A DNA stretch of 64,000 nt from Bartonella sp. F02 (GCF_026929975.1 NZ_JANHOK010000003.1:124001-188000), one strand, 5' to 3'. Positions 19,557 to 30,195 are shown, counted from the first letter of the stretch. Notes: generated by a model not told the origin, from the letters alone. A program made the numbers and translations.

Positions 19557-22481
19557 ATGAAAAATGCTTTTTTAAAGACAGAGCTTCTTTCTTTGCAGTC
19601 TCTTGATAAAAACGGTTTTCAATGGCTCAATGATGTTAAAGAGCAAGCTAAAAAAGAGAATTTAGAATCATTGGTTTCCTATATTGTAAAAGGAGGAAAA
19701 CAAGTTGATTTTATCGGTGCAGTTTTGACGTTATCTCCTTTTTTGCGCGAAGTTTTGATTGCAAATCCCTCCTATCTTAATCCTTTATTGAATGTTGATA
19801 TAGAAACAAGATTGAGCGAGATTATAAGGGATATTGCATCGATTGATAGAGTTGAAGCCATTCATGAAACTACACTTATGAAGGTTTTAAGACGAAAAAA
19901 AAGAGAAGCGCATGTTTTAATTGCTTTAGCTGATTTGAGTGGCACTTTTGATTGTGCAACTTCGTGTGAATGGTTAACACGTTTGAGCGAAGCAGCATTA
20001 GGAGCGGCTTTGCGTTTTCTTTTAAGAGAAGCACATGATCAAGGAAAAATAAGTTTATTGAATCGTGATAATCCGGAAAAGGACTGTGGTTTAATTATTT
20101 TAGGCATGGGGAAACTGGGAGCGCGCGAGCTCAATTATTCTTCGGATATTGATCTTATTGTTTTTATTGATGATACATCACCGCATATTGGTGATATTGA
20201 TAAAAGTGTAGATCTCTTTTCTAAAATGGTACGTCGGTTGATCCGTATTATTCATGAAAGAACAGCTGAGGGATATGTATTTCGAATTGATTTACGACTT
20301 CGTCCAGATCCAAGTTCAACGCCTTTAGCATTACCAGTTAGAGCTGCTTTACGTTATTATGAAGGGCGTGGTCAAAATTGGGAACGTGCCGCTATGATTA
20401 AAGCACGTCCAGTGGCAGGTGATATTGATGCAGGGTTTAATTTTTTGAAAGAGCTTTCAGCTTATGTGTGGCGCAAATATTTAGATTATGCCGCAATTGC
20501 TGATATTCATTCAATTAAACGTCAAATTAATACTTATAAAAATTATGGCCAAATTTCTGCATATGGCCATAATATAAAGTTAGGACAAGGAGGGATCCGT
20601 GAGATTGAATTTTTTGTCCAAACGCAGCAATTAATCGCAGGTGGACGCTTTCCTCAATTGCGTGGGCGTGAGACCATTGCAATGTTATCAGAACTGTATG
20701 CTCTTGGTTGGATCAATGAAGAGACAAAAGATAATCTTGTGACAAGTTATGATTTTTTACGCAATGTTGAACATCGTATTCAAATGTTTGCGGATGAACA
20801 AACACATATTTTACCAGAAGATATTACTCAATTTACGAGTATTGCTTACTTGATGGGGTATCAAGAGAAAAACTGCTTTATTCGTGATTTATTAAAAACG
20901 CTTCAGGTAGTTGAAAAACATTATGCGGCATTGTTCGAACACGAACAAGAGCTTGGCTTAGAAATGGGGAATTTAGTTTTTACTGGTGAAGAAGATGATC
21001 CAGAAACTCTTATTACATTAAGTCGTTTGGGTTTTAAGAGAGCAAAAGATATTTGCCGTATTATGCGCACATTACATTGTGGACGTTATAAAGTAACACA
21101 ATCTGCGGAAGCTCGTGAGAGATTGACGGAATTAACACCGGCGCTTTTGAAGACTTTTGGTGCGACGAAACGAGCAGATGAAGCAATGTTGTGCTTCGAT
21201 CATTTTTTGCAAGGATTGCCTGCAGGAATTCAGCTTTTTAGTTTATTGCAATCTAATCCATCTCTTTTGGATATGTTAGTGCTTATTATGGGTGCAGCTC
21301 CACGTTTAGCAGAGATTATTGCGCGTAACCCACATGTTTTTGATGGGATGTTAGATCCAGTTATTTTTTCAGAGTTGCCTACAAAAACTTATTTAGAAAA
21401 TCGACTTGAATATTTTCTTGAAGGTGTAACTATTTATGAGGAAATTCTTGATCACTTAAGAGTTTTTGCTGATGAGCAACGTTTTTTGATTGGTCTCAGG
21501 CTTTTAAGTGGTGCAATTACAGGAGACAGAGCAGGTTTTGCTTTGACTGCACTTGCAGATCTCATGATTGCAAAAACGTTCGCTGTGGTTGAAAAAGAGT
21601 TTTCTCATAGTCACGGACAGATTAAAGGTGGGCGTATTGGTATATTGGGGATGGGAAAACTTGGAAGCTGTGAATTAACTGCAGGCTCAGATGTTGATTT
21701 GATTGTTCTTTATGAGCATGATGAAGATGCAGTAATATCTGATGGTGAAAAACCTCTTTATACCACTCAATATTATATTCGTTTAACACAACGTTTTATT
21801 GCAGCTTTATCAACGTCTACAGGTCAAGGGGTTCTTTATTCAGTTGATTTAAGATTGCGGCCATTGGGCAATAAAGGTCCCGTTGCTGTTTCTTTTCAAG
21901 TTTTTGGAAAATATCAGCGTAATGAAGCATGGATATGGGAGCATCTTGCTTTAACACGGGCACGAGGTGTGGCTGGCGATTCAGATTTTTTGCAAAAACT
22001 AGAAAATGAGGTGTGTGCCGTTGTTGCTCTTGTTCGCGACAAGAAAAATGTTGCAAAAGAAGTTCGTGAAATGCGTGCTCTCATTGAACAGGAAAAACCA
22101 CCAGAAAATCGATGGGATTTAAAAATGATGCCTGGTGGCATTCTTGAACTTGAATTTATTGCTCAATTTGCTCTCATCACTCATGTGATTGAATTTCAAA
22201 TTGGAGAAAGTACAGCAGATATTTTAGCGCGTTTACCAGAAAGTTTTCTGGATCAATCGTGTGTTTCTGAATTGCATCGCGCTTATTGTTTTTATACAAA
22301 TTTAAGCCAAGTTATACGTCTCTGTTTAAATGACTCTTTTGATCCTGATGATATGCCGTCTGGCTTGAGTGATTTTTTGTTGCGAAGCGTTGGTGAGCCT
22401 GATTTGCTCCGTCTTGAAAAATTGATCGAAGAGATGGGGCAATCTGTGCGTTCAATTTTTATACGAATTATGACGAGTTGA
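19557..22481 (+). CDS. glnE: Bifunctional glutamine synthetase adenylyltransferase/deadenylase
   Basis: 974 residues from ATG 19557, which follows AGAGAG by 6 bases; GTG at 19551 is directly adjacent to it and unlikely. Two nucleotidyltransferase domains are present. The first has GMGKLGARELNYSSDIDL (N-terminal third), the second GMGKLGSCELTAGSDVDL (about residue 700). In the family one half removes AMP from glutamine synthetase and the other adds it, tuning ammonium assimilation to P-II state. Both active-site Asp pairs are intact. Length is normal. Confidence 0.96.
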   Translation: MKNAFLKTELLSLQSLDKNGFQWLNDVKEQAKKENLESLVSYIVKGGKQVDFIGAVLTLSPFLREVLIANPSYLNPLLNVDIETRLSEIIRDIASIDRVEAIHETTLMKVLRRKKREAHVLIALADLSGTFDCATSCEWLTRLSEAALGAALRFLLREAHDQGKISLLNRDNPEKDCGLIILGMGKLGARELNYSSDIDLIVFIDDTSPHIGDIDKSVDLFSKMVRRLIRIIHERTAEGYVFRIDLRLRPDPSSTPLALPVRAALRYYEGRGQNWERAAMIKARPVAGDIDAGFNFLKELSAYVWRKYLDYAAIADIHSIKRQINTYKNYGQISAYGHNIKLGQGGIREIEFFVQTQQLIAGGRFPQLRGRETIAMLSELYALGWINEETKDNLVTSYDFLRNVEHRIQMFADEQTHILPEDITQFTSIAYLMGYQEKNCFIRDLLKTLQVVEKHYAALFEHEQELGLEMGNLVFTGEEDDPETLITLSRLGFKRAKDICRIMRTLHCGRYKVTQSAEARERLTELTPALLKTFGATKRADEAMLCFDHFLQGLPAGIQLFSLLQSNPSLLDMLVLIMGAAPRLAEIIARNPHVFDGMLDPVIFSELPTKTYLENRLEYFLEGVTIYEEILDHLRVFADEQRFLIGLRLLSGAITGDRAGFALTALADLMIAKTFAVVEKEFSHSHGQIKGGRIGILGMGKLGSCELTAGSDVDLIVLYEHDEDAVISDGEKPLYTTQYYIRLTQRFIAALSTSTGQGVLYSVDLRLRPLGNKGPVAVSFQVFGKYQRNEAWIWEHLALTRARGVAGDSDFLQKLENEVCAVVALVRDKKNVAKEVREMRALIEQEKPPENRWDLKMMPGGILELEFIAQFALITHVIEFQIGESTADILARLPESFLDQSCVSELHRAYCFYTNLSQVIRLCLNDSFDPDDMPSGLSDFLLRSVGEPDLLRLEKLIEEMGQSVRSIFIRIMTS

Positions 22482-22539
22482 ATGGATATTATAATAGAAT
22501 TTTATTGGCTGCTGATAGATTTAAAATATAAAAAATAAA

Positions 22540-23070
22540 ATGGAAAGTGTTTTTTCGAAAAGAATATTGTGCTTGAGAAAGACATCTATAGGCTGGCTTT
22601 TAATTGCTAAGTCTTCTAAAGGGATTTGCAATATATCTTTAGGTGATACCGCTGAACAATTATTACAGGAATTTACGATACGTTTTAATGGTGTACAACA
22701 AGATATTAATGACAAGGCATTTGATCATCAAGAAATATCAACGATTGTTTCAATGGTAGAAACTCCTAGATTGATAAAAAGTTATCGTTTTTCGTTAGAT
22801 ATAAGAGGGACTGCTTTTCAACGAAAAGTATGGGCTGCGTTACGTGAGATGCGATGTGGTGAAACAATTTCTTATGGAGAGTTAGCGCAAAGAATTTGCA
22901 TGCCTAATGCTATTCGTGCTGTTGCTCATGCATGTGCGCGGAATGAATTAGCATTAATTATTCCTTGTCATCGCGTTGTGCGTAAGAATGGATCTCTTTC
23001 AGGATATCGTTGGGGAGCTTTACGAAAGCAGATTTTGCTGCAACGAGAGCAGCAAAAAGATTGCGTTTAA
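22540..23070 (+). CDS. ogt: Methylated-DNA--protein-cysteine methyltransferase
   Basis: 176 residues. The acceptor is Cys143 in IPCHRVV, and the helix-turn-helix segment ISYGELAQRI lies ahead of it. The protein removes alkyl groups from O6-guanine by suicide transfer. The N-terminal half is short and has no Ada-type zinc cysteines, so it is Ogt-like, not full Ada. Its TAA overlaps the stop codon of the convergent kinase gene within the palindrome TTAA. Confidence 0.92.
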   Translation: MESVFSKRILCLRKTSIGWLLIAKSSKGICNISLGDTAEQLLQEFTIRFNGVQQDINDKAFDHQEISTIVSMVETPRLIKSYRFSLDIRGTAFQRKVWAALREMRCGETISYGELAQRICMPNAIRAVAHACARNELALIIPCHRVVRKNGSLSGYRWGALRKQILLQREQQKDCV

Positions 23071-25394
23071 GCTGAATTTTGTTGCATTGGCATTGTAATT
23101 GTTACAGTTGTTCCTTTTGCTTCTTGAGAAGTGATTTCAAGCTTTCCTTTGTGTAACTCTATTAGAGAACGCGAAATTGCTAATCCGAGACCGGAACCCG
23201 TGTGTGTTTTTGTAAATTGGTTTTCAACTTGCTCAAAAGGTTGACCAAGTTTTTTGATTGCAGATTGAGGAATACCAACACCTGTATCTTTAATTTTGAA
23301 AATAAGGTCATTTTTTTTCTGAAAAGCACAAACATTAATACTGCCACCAGAAGGTGTAAATTTGACGGCGTTAGAAATAAGATTAAGGAAAATTTGCCTC
23401 ATTGCACGGCTATCCACTTCGGCAAAAAGTTTTTCAGCAATATTTGTTGTTACAGAAACATCTTTCTCTTGAGCTTGTGGTGTAAGGGTGCGAATTGCTT
23501 CACTAATGATTGGGACAAGATCGATATTTTGACAATCAAGAGTAAATCTTCCAGCTTCAATTTTGGACATATCAAGAATATCATTAATAAGAGTGAGAAG
23601 ATGCGTTCCTGAATTGTGAATATCGCGCATATATTCACTATAGCGTTGTGATCCAAGAGGACCAAAGGTCGATTGTAGCATAATATCAGAAAAACCAAGA
23701 ATAGCATTGAGAGGTGTGCGGAGTTCATGAGACATATTCGCTAAAAATTCTGATTTAGCTTTATTGGCGCTTTCAGCACGCTCTTTTTCCGCTTGCAGGC
23801 TTTTATTTAGTTTTTCAACTTCTGTTGCACGTTGTTGAGCATTTCCTCGTGCTCGTTTGAGTTCTTGAATGAAAGAAAAAAGTCTTCTTTCACTGTCTTC
23901 AAATTTTTCTTGTTGCTGTTTTAACTCTGAAATATCTGTGCCAATACAAACAAGTCCTCCATCTTGGGTGCGTCGTTCATTAATTTTAAGCCAGAAGCCA
24001 TCTGCAGTTTGGCGGATACTGGTTAAGTTTCCTGCACCATCATCTTTGAGAGGATATTCATGGATAGCAGGACGAGCCATAGCCTCAACAGTTGCACGTT
24101 GAATTCCAGATTGTAGCATTTGTTTTGGAATAGCTGCATATTCGCAAAATTTGCTATTAGACATAACGAGGCGTCCTTCAGAATCCCACAATACAAAAGA
24201 TTCTGAAATATTTTCAATGGCATCGCGGATGCGCAAATCAGCTTGCGCTGTCTGTTCGGCAAATTGACGTTGTTCGCTAATATCAAAGGAAATTCCTACT
24301 AAATGAGGTTCTTCTTCTTCAGTGACCTCAGCACGAATACGCATCCATACATAATGACCATCAGCATGACGCATGGGAACATTAATATCGATATGTTTTT
24401 TTTGACCGCTCATTAATTCCTGTGCAAGATCAAAAAAATTAGTATCAGTTGGATTAATGATCGCAGCAATTTGAGAAATTGATAACAGTGCATTTTGAGG
24501 GACATACCCGAGCATTTCATACATTGCTCGTGACCAATAAACGCGACCACTGGCCATATTCCAATCCCATAGACCACAACGTCCACGCATCATTGCCATA
24601 TCAATGCGATTTTGAATTTTTTCCGAAACCAGATCCATATTGCGTGCACGTATAACCTGATTGTAATAAGCATAGAGAAGAACCAACATGATACCAGCGG
24701 TTCCTATAAGTAAAGTCATATTTAATGAGAAGGCTTTATTCCATTTGATGGAGATATGTTGCGTTTTTTCTCCAACAAAGACATTATATTGATTATTTTT
24801 TGTTGTACTGAATAAACCAAAAGCTGGTTCTTTTCCTATCGTTATTGGTATAACGACTTTATTCTTGTGCTGAAATTTTTGTGCAACAATATCCGTAGAA
24901 ATAAAATTTTTTAAGGATTTTCCAATAATAATTTCTGGATTCAATGAAGCTAAAACATTGTCATTTTGATCCATTATAGCAATAATCGTATTGGTATTGA
25001 TGAGATTTTGATGACGAAAATTAGTCAGAATATTTTGTAAATGACTATGCGATAAAACCACGTCATTTTCTTGTTTTGCGGTCGTTAATAGGTCAAGCTC
25101 AATCATATTTGTAAGATGAGAAGCTAAAAGAGTTATTGTAGAACGCGTGTTTTTTTCCATTGTATGACGCCAGTCATAAAGTGAAACAAAACGTATTGTT
25201 GTGAGAATAACAAGGAATGTAATGATGATAAATGGAATAAAACGTCGTAACCAAGGCTCAATAAATAAAAGTTTTTTATAGGCTGAATCAGATAACAAAT
25301 TAATATACGCCGTCCGTGCTTTGCGACTTTGGGCGTTTTGTTTTAAATCATCACACACTTCTGTGGGCGCGTTATACGCGTCCAATTTAGCCAT
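23067..25394 (-). CDS. pleC: PAS-domain sensor histidine kinase, PleC/PdhS-like
   Basis: 775 residues. Two membrane segments (about 52-72 and 222-243) flank a periplasmic domain. Two PAS domains lie at about 260-375 and 385-490, then a coiled coil (495-548). His556 is in LANMSHELRTPLNA, and the dimerisation helix holds YMRDIHNSGTHLLTLINDIL, typical of the PleC/DivJ/PdhS kinases. The ATPase G boxes are intact (KDTGVGI, GSGLGLAIS). PleC acts on DivK and PleD in cell-cycle and polarity control; length and layout favour PleC, but DivJ/PdhS paralogues are similar. Confidence 0.8.
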   Translation of the reverse strand: MAKLDAYNAPTEVCDDLKQNAQSRKARTAYINLLSDSAYKKLLFIEPWLRRFIPFIIITFLVILTTIRFVSLYDWRHTMEKNTRSTITLLASHLTNMIELDLLTTAKQENDVVLSHSHLQNILTNFRHQNLINTNTIIAIMDQNDNVLASLNPEIIIGKSLKNFISTDIVAQKFQHKNKVVIPITIGKEPAFGLFSTTKNNQYNVFVGEKTQHISIKWNKAFSLNMTLLIGTAGIMLVLLYAYYNQVIRARNMDLVSEKIQNRIDMAMMRGRCGLWDWNMASGRVYWSRAMYEMLGYVPQNALLSISQIAAIINPTDTNFFDLAQELMSGQKKHIDINVPMRHADGHYVWMRIRAEVTEEEEPHLVGISFDISEQRQFAEQTAQADLRIRDAIENISESFVLWDSEGRLVMSNSKFCEYAAIPKQMLQSGIQRATVEAMARPAIHEYPLKDDGAGNLTSIRQTADGFWLKINERRTQDGGLVCIGTDISELKQQQEKFEDSERRLFSFIQELKRARGNAQQRATEVEKLNKSLQAEKERAESANKAKSEFLANMSHELRTPLNAILGFSDIMLQSTFGPLGSQRYSEYMRDIHNSGTHLLTLINDILDMSKIEAGRFTLDCQNIDLVPIISEAIRTLTPQAQEKDVSVTTNIAEKLFAEVDSRAMRQIFLNLISNAVKFTPSGGSINVCAFQKKNDLIFKIKDTGVGIPQSAIKKLGQPFEQVENQFTKTHTGSGLGLAISRSLIELHKGKLEITSQEAKGTTVTITMPMQQNSA

Positions 25395-25562
25395 TTCTGT
25401 TTCCTTTAATCATGATCGGTGTAACTGAACTGTTTCAGTATTTATTACAATCTTATAAGTGCAATGAATCAAAACAAGAGTCTTCTGTCCAGTCTTTTTT
25501 TAGAGGAAAGTAATTTTAATATTTCTATCATAGGTTGTTAAAATTAAAAACATCTCAACACT

Positions 25563-25597
25563 ACCCATAAACAAGATAAAATGACTTGTTTATGGGT
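25563..25597. terminator. Perfect 13-bp inverted repeat downstream of pepN
   Basis: ACCCATAAACAAG and CTTGTTTATGGGT form a perfect 13-bp stem with a 9-base loop. It begins 66 bases beyond the pepN stop (minus strand) and ends about 170 bases before the kinase start. On the minus strand no immediate T run follows, so it is a terminator of weaker type or an mRNA 3'-end stabiliser. Confidence 0.55.
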
Positions 25598-25662
25598 TTA
25601 AGGTTTTTGGATATTTATATTATCTGATTATTGTGATTGTAAGATATTGATTATCAACGTTT

Positions 25663-28290
25663 TTATGCCAATGTTCGATTGATGATATCTGACACATCAC
25701 TTGATAATTTGGGCGCCGTTACAATTGTTTTTAAGGCAGTTTCAAGTTTTTGTCTTCTGATAGGTTCCCATTGTCGCCACGAACGCATAATTGTTAATAA
25801 ATGTGCAGCAAGCTGTGGATTTTTTTTATCGACTTCTAAAATGATTTGGCAAAGGAAATGGTAAGCTTCACCATCAATTCTGTTAAACCCTGTTTGGTTT
25901 CCAGACGCAAAAGTTCCAATGAGAGCGCGAACTCGATTTGGATTATCTTTTGAAAACTGTGGATGGTTCATGAGTTGTTTAACATGATTGAGTGTAGATT
26001 CTCCTGCGATCATTGCTTGAATAGAGAACCATTTGTCCATAACTAAAGGATTATTCCGATAGCGATTTTCAAAATCATTTAAAGCATTTTGTGCTTGTTT
26101 GCTTTCATTAAATCGTTGCACTAAAATGGTTAGACTGGCTATGCGATCTGTCATATTATCGGCCATTTCATATTGTGTAGCAGCATGATTTGGCATTTCT
26201 TCAGCAATGGAAAGATAGTCTAATATAATATTTCGTAATGCTCGTTTTCCAGTTTGTGCACTATTTGGTGAGTAAAGCTCTTTAACTTGCATCTGTAAAT
26301 AGATATCTGTGAAGAGCTCTTGATGAGTATGAGCGATAGATGATAAGAATTGATTACGGATATAATGAATACGATCAGGATCAATATTTTCCCCAATCAT
26401 ACGAGCAATTTCGATTTCGCTAGGTAAGTTTAAACAATAAGCGCGAAATTCTGGTTCAAGATTTTCATCTTTAACAATAATTTTAAGCAACTCCAGTAAA
26501 TTGGAGGGCATAGCTGTATCTTTTGGTGTTTTGTCTTGAATCGCTTGAATAAGAGCTTGCATAATCAGGTGATTAAGTGACTGCCAACGATTGACTTGAT
26601 TGCTATCTTTTTGAGCAAGAAAGATAAAATCACTTTCAGTGAGTGATGTTTTTAAAATGATTGGAGCGGAAAATTCTCGGAGTAGAGATAAAATAGGTTT
26701 TTCGCGTAATCCTTTTATTGTAAAAGTTTGAGTGTCTTTGGATAATATCATAACATCTGATTGAATATCCGCATCAGCTTCATAAGTGAGTGACTCGCCA
26801 TTTTCCCCTAAAAGACCAAAAGAAATAGGAATAAGCATAGGTTCTTTTTTACTTTGGTTAGGAGTTGCTGGAATATGTTGTTTCGCATGAATTGTTAAAA
26901 CACCATCGTTATAATGGCTCTCTATTTCTACATGTGGAGTTCCAGCTTGCTCGTACCATAACATGAATTGTGAGAAGTCTTGATGAGAAACTTCAGCAAA
27001 ACACGCAATAAAGTCTTCAATGGTGCAGGCTTGTCCATCATGACGTTGAAAGTAAAGATCCATACCTTTACGAAAGAGAGTAGGACCTAAAATAGTATGA
27101 ATCATACGCACCACTTCTGCCCCTTTTTCATAAACAGTTGTGGTATAAAAATTATTGATTTGTCTATATTGACGAGGGCGCACAGGATGAGCAAGAGGAC
27201 CTGAGTCTTCAACAAATTGTGTTGCTTTTAATATTTTAATATTTTCAATTCTCTGTAAGCTACGGACATTTTGGTCCGAAGAAAATTCATGATCACGATA
27301 GACTGTTAATCCCTCTTTTAAACAAAGTTGAAACCAATCACGGCAAGTAATACGATTTCCACTCCAATTGTGGAAATATTCGTGAGCAACGACACGTTCG
27401 ATATTTCTGTAATCATTGTCGGTTGCTGTTTCTGGATCAGCAAGAATATATTTATCATTAAAAATATTAAGACCTTTGTTTTCCATTGCTCCCATATTGA
27501 AATCAGAAACAGCAACAATATTGAAAACATCAAGATCGTATTCGCGCCCAAATTGTTGTTCATCCCAACGCATAGAACGTTTAAGTGCATCCATTGCATA
27601 GGTTGCACGTTTGGTTTTGCCTTTTTCTACATAGATGCCAAGTTTGACACGTCGTCCAGACATAGTGATGAAATGATCTTCTAATAGATCAAGATCTCCA
27701 GCGACTAAAGCAAAAAGATAAGAAGGCTTAGGATATGGATCTTCCCAAACGGCGAAATGACGATTCCCATCAAGAGTTCCTGTTTCGACCAGATTTCCAT
27801 TAGAAAGCAAAATGGGATGTGTTTTCGAATTTGCTTCAATTTTTACTGTATAAGTAGAAAGAACATCTGGACGATCATAAAAATAGGTCATCCGACGGAA
27901 ACCTTCTGATTCACATTGTGTACAATAAACACCATTTGAGAGATATAGTCCCATGAGTTTTCTATTATTTTCGGGGTTCACTTCTGTAATTAATTGCAAT
28001 GTGAAAGGAGTGGTTGGAGGTGTTGTAATTTCTAGGCGTGAAGGAGTGCTCGTATAAGCATTTTCTGCCAACGGTTCACCATTTATGGCGACTGAGATGA
28101 GTGTTAGATCGTCACCAGAGAGGATAAGAGGTGTGAGTTCTTTTGTATTTTGACGAGGTTCAATCAACAATGTTGCGATGACAGAAGTTTTCGTTGGATC
28201 TAAACAAAAATTAAGATGAGTTTTAGGAATAGCGTACGGTGTTTCTTGATAATCTTCCAAACGATAAATAGGCGTTGTTGATTGGTTCAT
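25663..28290 (-). CDS. pepN: Aminopeptidase N (M1 family)
   Basis: 875 residues, the size of the proteobacterial PepN type. The exopeptidase motif GAMEN lies at 267-271 and the zinc site HEYFH at 303-307, with the third ligand Glu in the following KEGLTVYRD segment. It removes N-terminal residues from peptides in the cytoplasm. Monocistronic by spacing. The hairpin at 25563-25597 lies just after its stop. Confidence 0.96.
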   Translation of the reverse strand: MNQSTTPIYRLEDYQETPYAIPKTHLNFCLDPTKTSVIATLLIEPRQNTKELTPLILSGDDLTLISVAINGEPLAENAYTSTPSRLEITTPPTTPFTLQLITEVNPENNRKLMGLYLSNGVYCTQCESEGFRRMTYFYDRPDVLSTYTVKIEANSKTHPILLSNGNLVETGTLDGNRHFAVWEDPYPKPSYLFALVAGDLDLLEDHFITMSGRRVKLGIYVEKGKTKRATYAMDALKRSMRWDEQQFGREYDLDVFNIVAVSDFNMGAMENKGLNIFNDKYILADPETATDNDYRNIERVVAHEYFHNWSGNRITCRDWFQLCLKEGLTVYRDHEFSSDQNVRSLQRIENIKILKATQFVEDSGPLAHPVRPRQYRQINNFYTTTVYEKGAEVVRMIHTILGPTLFRKGMDLYFQRHDGQACTIEDFIACFAEVSHQDFSQFMLWYEQAGTPHVEIESHYNDGVLTIHAKQHIPATPNQSKKEPMLIPISFGLLGENGESLTYEADADIQSDVMILSKDTQTFTIKGLREKPILSLLREFSAPIILKTSLTESDFIFLAQKDSNQVNRWQSLNHLIMQALIQAIQDKTPKDTAMPSNLLELLKIIVKDENLEPEFRAYCLNLPSEIEIARMIGENIDPDRIHYIRNQFLSSIAHTHQELFTDIYLQMQVKELYSPNSAQTGKRALRNIILDYLSIAEEMPNHAATQYEMADNMTDRIASLTILVQRFNESKQAQNALNDFENRYRNNPLVMDKWFSIQAMIAGESTLNHVKQLMNHPQFSKDNPNRVRALIGTFASGNQTGFNRIDGEAYHFLCQIILEVDKKNPQLAAHLLTIMRSWRQWEPIRRQKLETALKTIVTAPKLSSDVSDIINRTLA

Positions 28291-28388
28291 AATTTTTTCC
28301 TTGTTACACTGTTAAAATGTTAAGCGAGATAAAAGAGCATTTATATTTTGAGGGAAGAAAAATTTGAAAAAGAAGAAAAAATGAGAAA

Positions 28389-29228
28389 TTATAGGAAGTT
28401 ATTTAGGCTGTTTTTTACTTCTAAAAAATCAATCCATGTAAGTTTTTTTTGACTTGGTGTTCGTAGAAGATAAGCGGGATGAAAGGTTGGCATGACAGGT
28501 ATTTTTATTTGTCCCTCTCTTTCATAAGTGAGCCATTTTCCTCTTAGACGAATAATTCCGCTTTGTGATCCGGTGAGAAATTGTGCAGCAGTTCCTCCTA
28601 AAGCTACAAGAATACGAGGGTTTGCAAGTTGAATTTGTCGTTCGATAAAAGGGCGGCATAATGCAATTTCTCTTGGTGTTGGAGTTCTATTTCCAGGTGG
28701 ACGCCATGGAACTGTGTTGGCTATGTAAACATCTTCTCTTCTTAGACCAATAGATGCTAATATTTTATTGAGCAATATACCTGCTTTTCCGACAAATGGA
28801 ATTCCTTGTATATCTTCGTCTCGTCCAGGAGCTTCTCCTATGAGCATGAGTGGGCTTCCTGGTGTTCCATCCGCAAAACAAGTATTTTTAGCTGTTATTT
28901 TTAATGAACAGTCATTAAAATTAAGCAGAGCAGATTTTAATTCGTCAAGTGTTTTAGCATTTTGGGCGAGCTCTATATTTGAAAGCGTGCGTTGTGTGTT
29001 ATCGGGATTATGCTGCGGATAGCTATGAGGTTTTATGGTTGATCGTGTTTGTTCTTGATGAGCAATATTAGTTTCCCATTTTATTGTTTGGTCTAAAGAA
29101 GTAGATTGATTAAAACGATCAATAGAAATTTCATTCAGTACAGCATCAGCACCGCTTTCTTTATAAAAACTTAAAAGTTCTTCATAAGCGATAGAGGATT
29201 GAATTTGCTGTGACATGTTATTTTTCAT
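28389..29228 (-). CDS. udgA: Family 4 uracil-DNA glycosylase
   Basis: 279 residues. The catalytic/uracil-binding motif is GEAPGRDEDIQGIPFVG, and the DNA-binding motif is in FHPAYLLRTP. The family usually holds a 4Fe-4S cluster; candidate cysteines lie at DCSLKITAKNTC and in CRPFIE. About 95 poorly conserved N-terminal residues precede the domain, as in Rhizobiales members. It removes uracil from DNA. The start could also be 12 bases downstream at a second ATG; neither has a strong ribosome-binding site. Confidence 0.9.
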   Translation of the reverse strand: MKNNMSQQIQSSIAYEELLSFYKESGADAVLNEISIDRFNQSTSLDQTIKWETNIAHQEQTRSTIKPHSYPQHNPDNTQRTLSNIELAQNAKTLDELKSALLNFNDCSLKITAKNTCFADGTPGSPLMLIGEAPGRDEDIQGIPFVGKAGILLNKILASIGLRREDVYIANTVPWRPPGNRTPTPREIALCRPFIERQIQLANPRILVALGGTAAQFLTGSQSGIIRLRGKWLTYEREGQIKIPVMPTFHPAYLLRTPSQKKLTWIDFLEVKNSLNNFL

Positions 29229-29538
29229 TTATGATTAAATTACTGAAGGATAAATCAAGAGAAATACTTTTTCACTGTAATGGGAGATTGATTGTTGGTT
29301 CCTCCATTTGAAAGTATATTGATAGTGCTTTCTATCTTTAATGTACGATTGCATTGTCTGAGACAATAAAAATATGCTCTTTTTTAGTTTATGGGTGGAC
29401 AGACAATAACTTCGCCAATCATGACGCAATTGATAAAAAAATTCAACAGTGATGGATGAATTATAATCATTTATGTTATAATATTTTCTCATAGAGAGAT
29501 ATCTATAAAAATAGAGCCATTAAAAATACTCCATTGTG
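29229..29538. other. Intergenic region between the thiD remnant and the glycosylase gene
   Basis: About 310 bases. A frame of 85 codons on the minus strand (29235-29492) has no signature, unusual composition (many Tyr, Ser, Lys) and no obvious ribosome-binding site, so I do not call it a gene. It could be the decayed end of a lost gene. The promoter for the minus-strand glycosylase should lie here. Confidence 0.35.
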
Positions 29539-30195
29539 TTAAGGCTTTTTTGGGCATTGATTTGAGAGTAATGTATGGACATATGCTTTAGCCTTTTTTA
29601 CGGCTTCACCCATTGTTTCATTGAACGCTAGATGTACAGCAATTGCACTTGAAAGAGCACAACCTGTGCTCCGCATTGTTCCTTTTAAACGTGGAACAGA
29701 AATATGAGTAGTTTCATTTTTACTGATCAAACGATCGGTAGAGAAAACGCCATTCGTATGCCCGCCCTTTACTAATATATAGCATGAGCTAAATGAAAGT
29801 AGTTTTTCAGCTTGCTGTATTGCTTCTTCAGGGTGAGAAGCTAAGCGACTGTGGCTGAGAAGAGCGAGTTCTTGCATATTGGGCGTTAAAAGATCAATAT
29901 GAGGAAGTAATTTATCGATTATAATATCTATAGTTTTTTCTGTTATCAGCTATCCGCCTGATGAAGCAATAAGCACAGGATCAAAAACAACAGGAATAGC
30001 AGGGTAGTCTTTTAGCCCGTTACAAATTTCTACTATAATATCTTGGGCTCCGGTCATTCCAATTTTTATTGCTTTTATTTGAAAATGCGCAACTGTTTCT
30101 ATATCACGAACAATACCTGCTCCTCCTGTTGGGTCAGTGCCAGCAACAATGAGAACAGAAGGTATTAACGCCATATTTGAGTGACATTGATCCAT
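29539..30195 (-). pseudogene. thiD: Decayed hydroxymethylpyrimidine (phosphate) kinase gene thiD
   Basis: The translation begins SVLIVAGTDPTGGAGI, the ThiD nucleotide/substrate site, and later has KIGMTGA, DPVLIASSGG and LLTPNMQE. TAG at 29952-29950 interrupts the frame directly after SSGG; the same frame then continues LITEKTIDIII to the end, so one nonsense codon splits the gene. Between the N-terminal GAGIVRDIETVAHF and KAIKIGMTGA about 45 residues normally present are missing. The total is about 219 codons against about 265 usual. ThiD phosphorylates HMP-P in thiamine synthesis. With both lesions it is very likely inactive. Confidence 0.85.

Noticed and set aside
23202-23612. 136-codon frame antisense to the PleC-like kinase
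   Set aside because: Fully inside the ATPase domain coding region; a shadow frame.
27328-27684. 118-codon frame antisense to pepN
   Set aside because: Lies wholly inside pepN, including its zinc-site region, with no own start site or motif.
29235-29492. 85-codon frame on the minus strand between the glycosylase gene and the thiD remnant
   Set aside because: No recognisable motif, odd composition, no ribosome-binding site, and it lies next to decayed genes. Treated as chance or as an unidentifiable relic.
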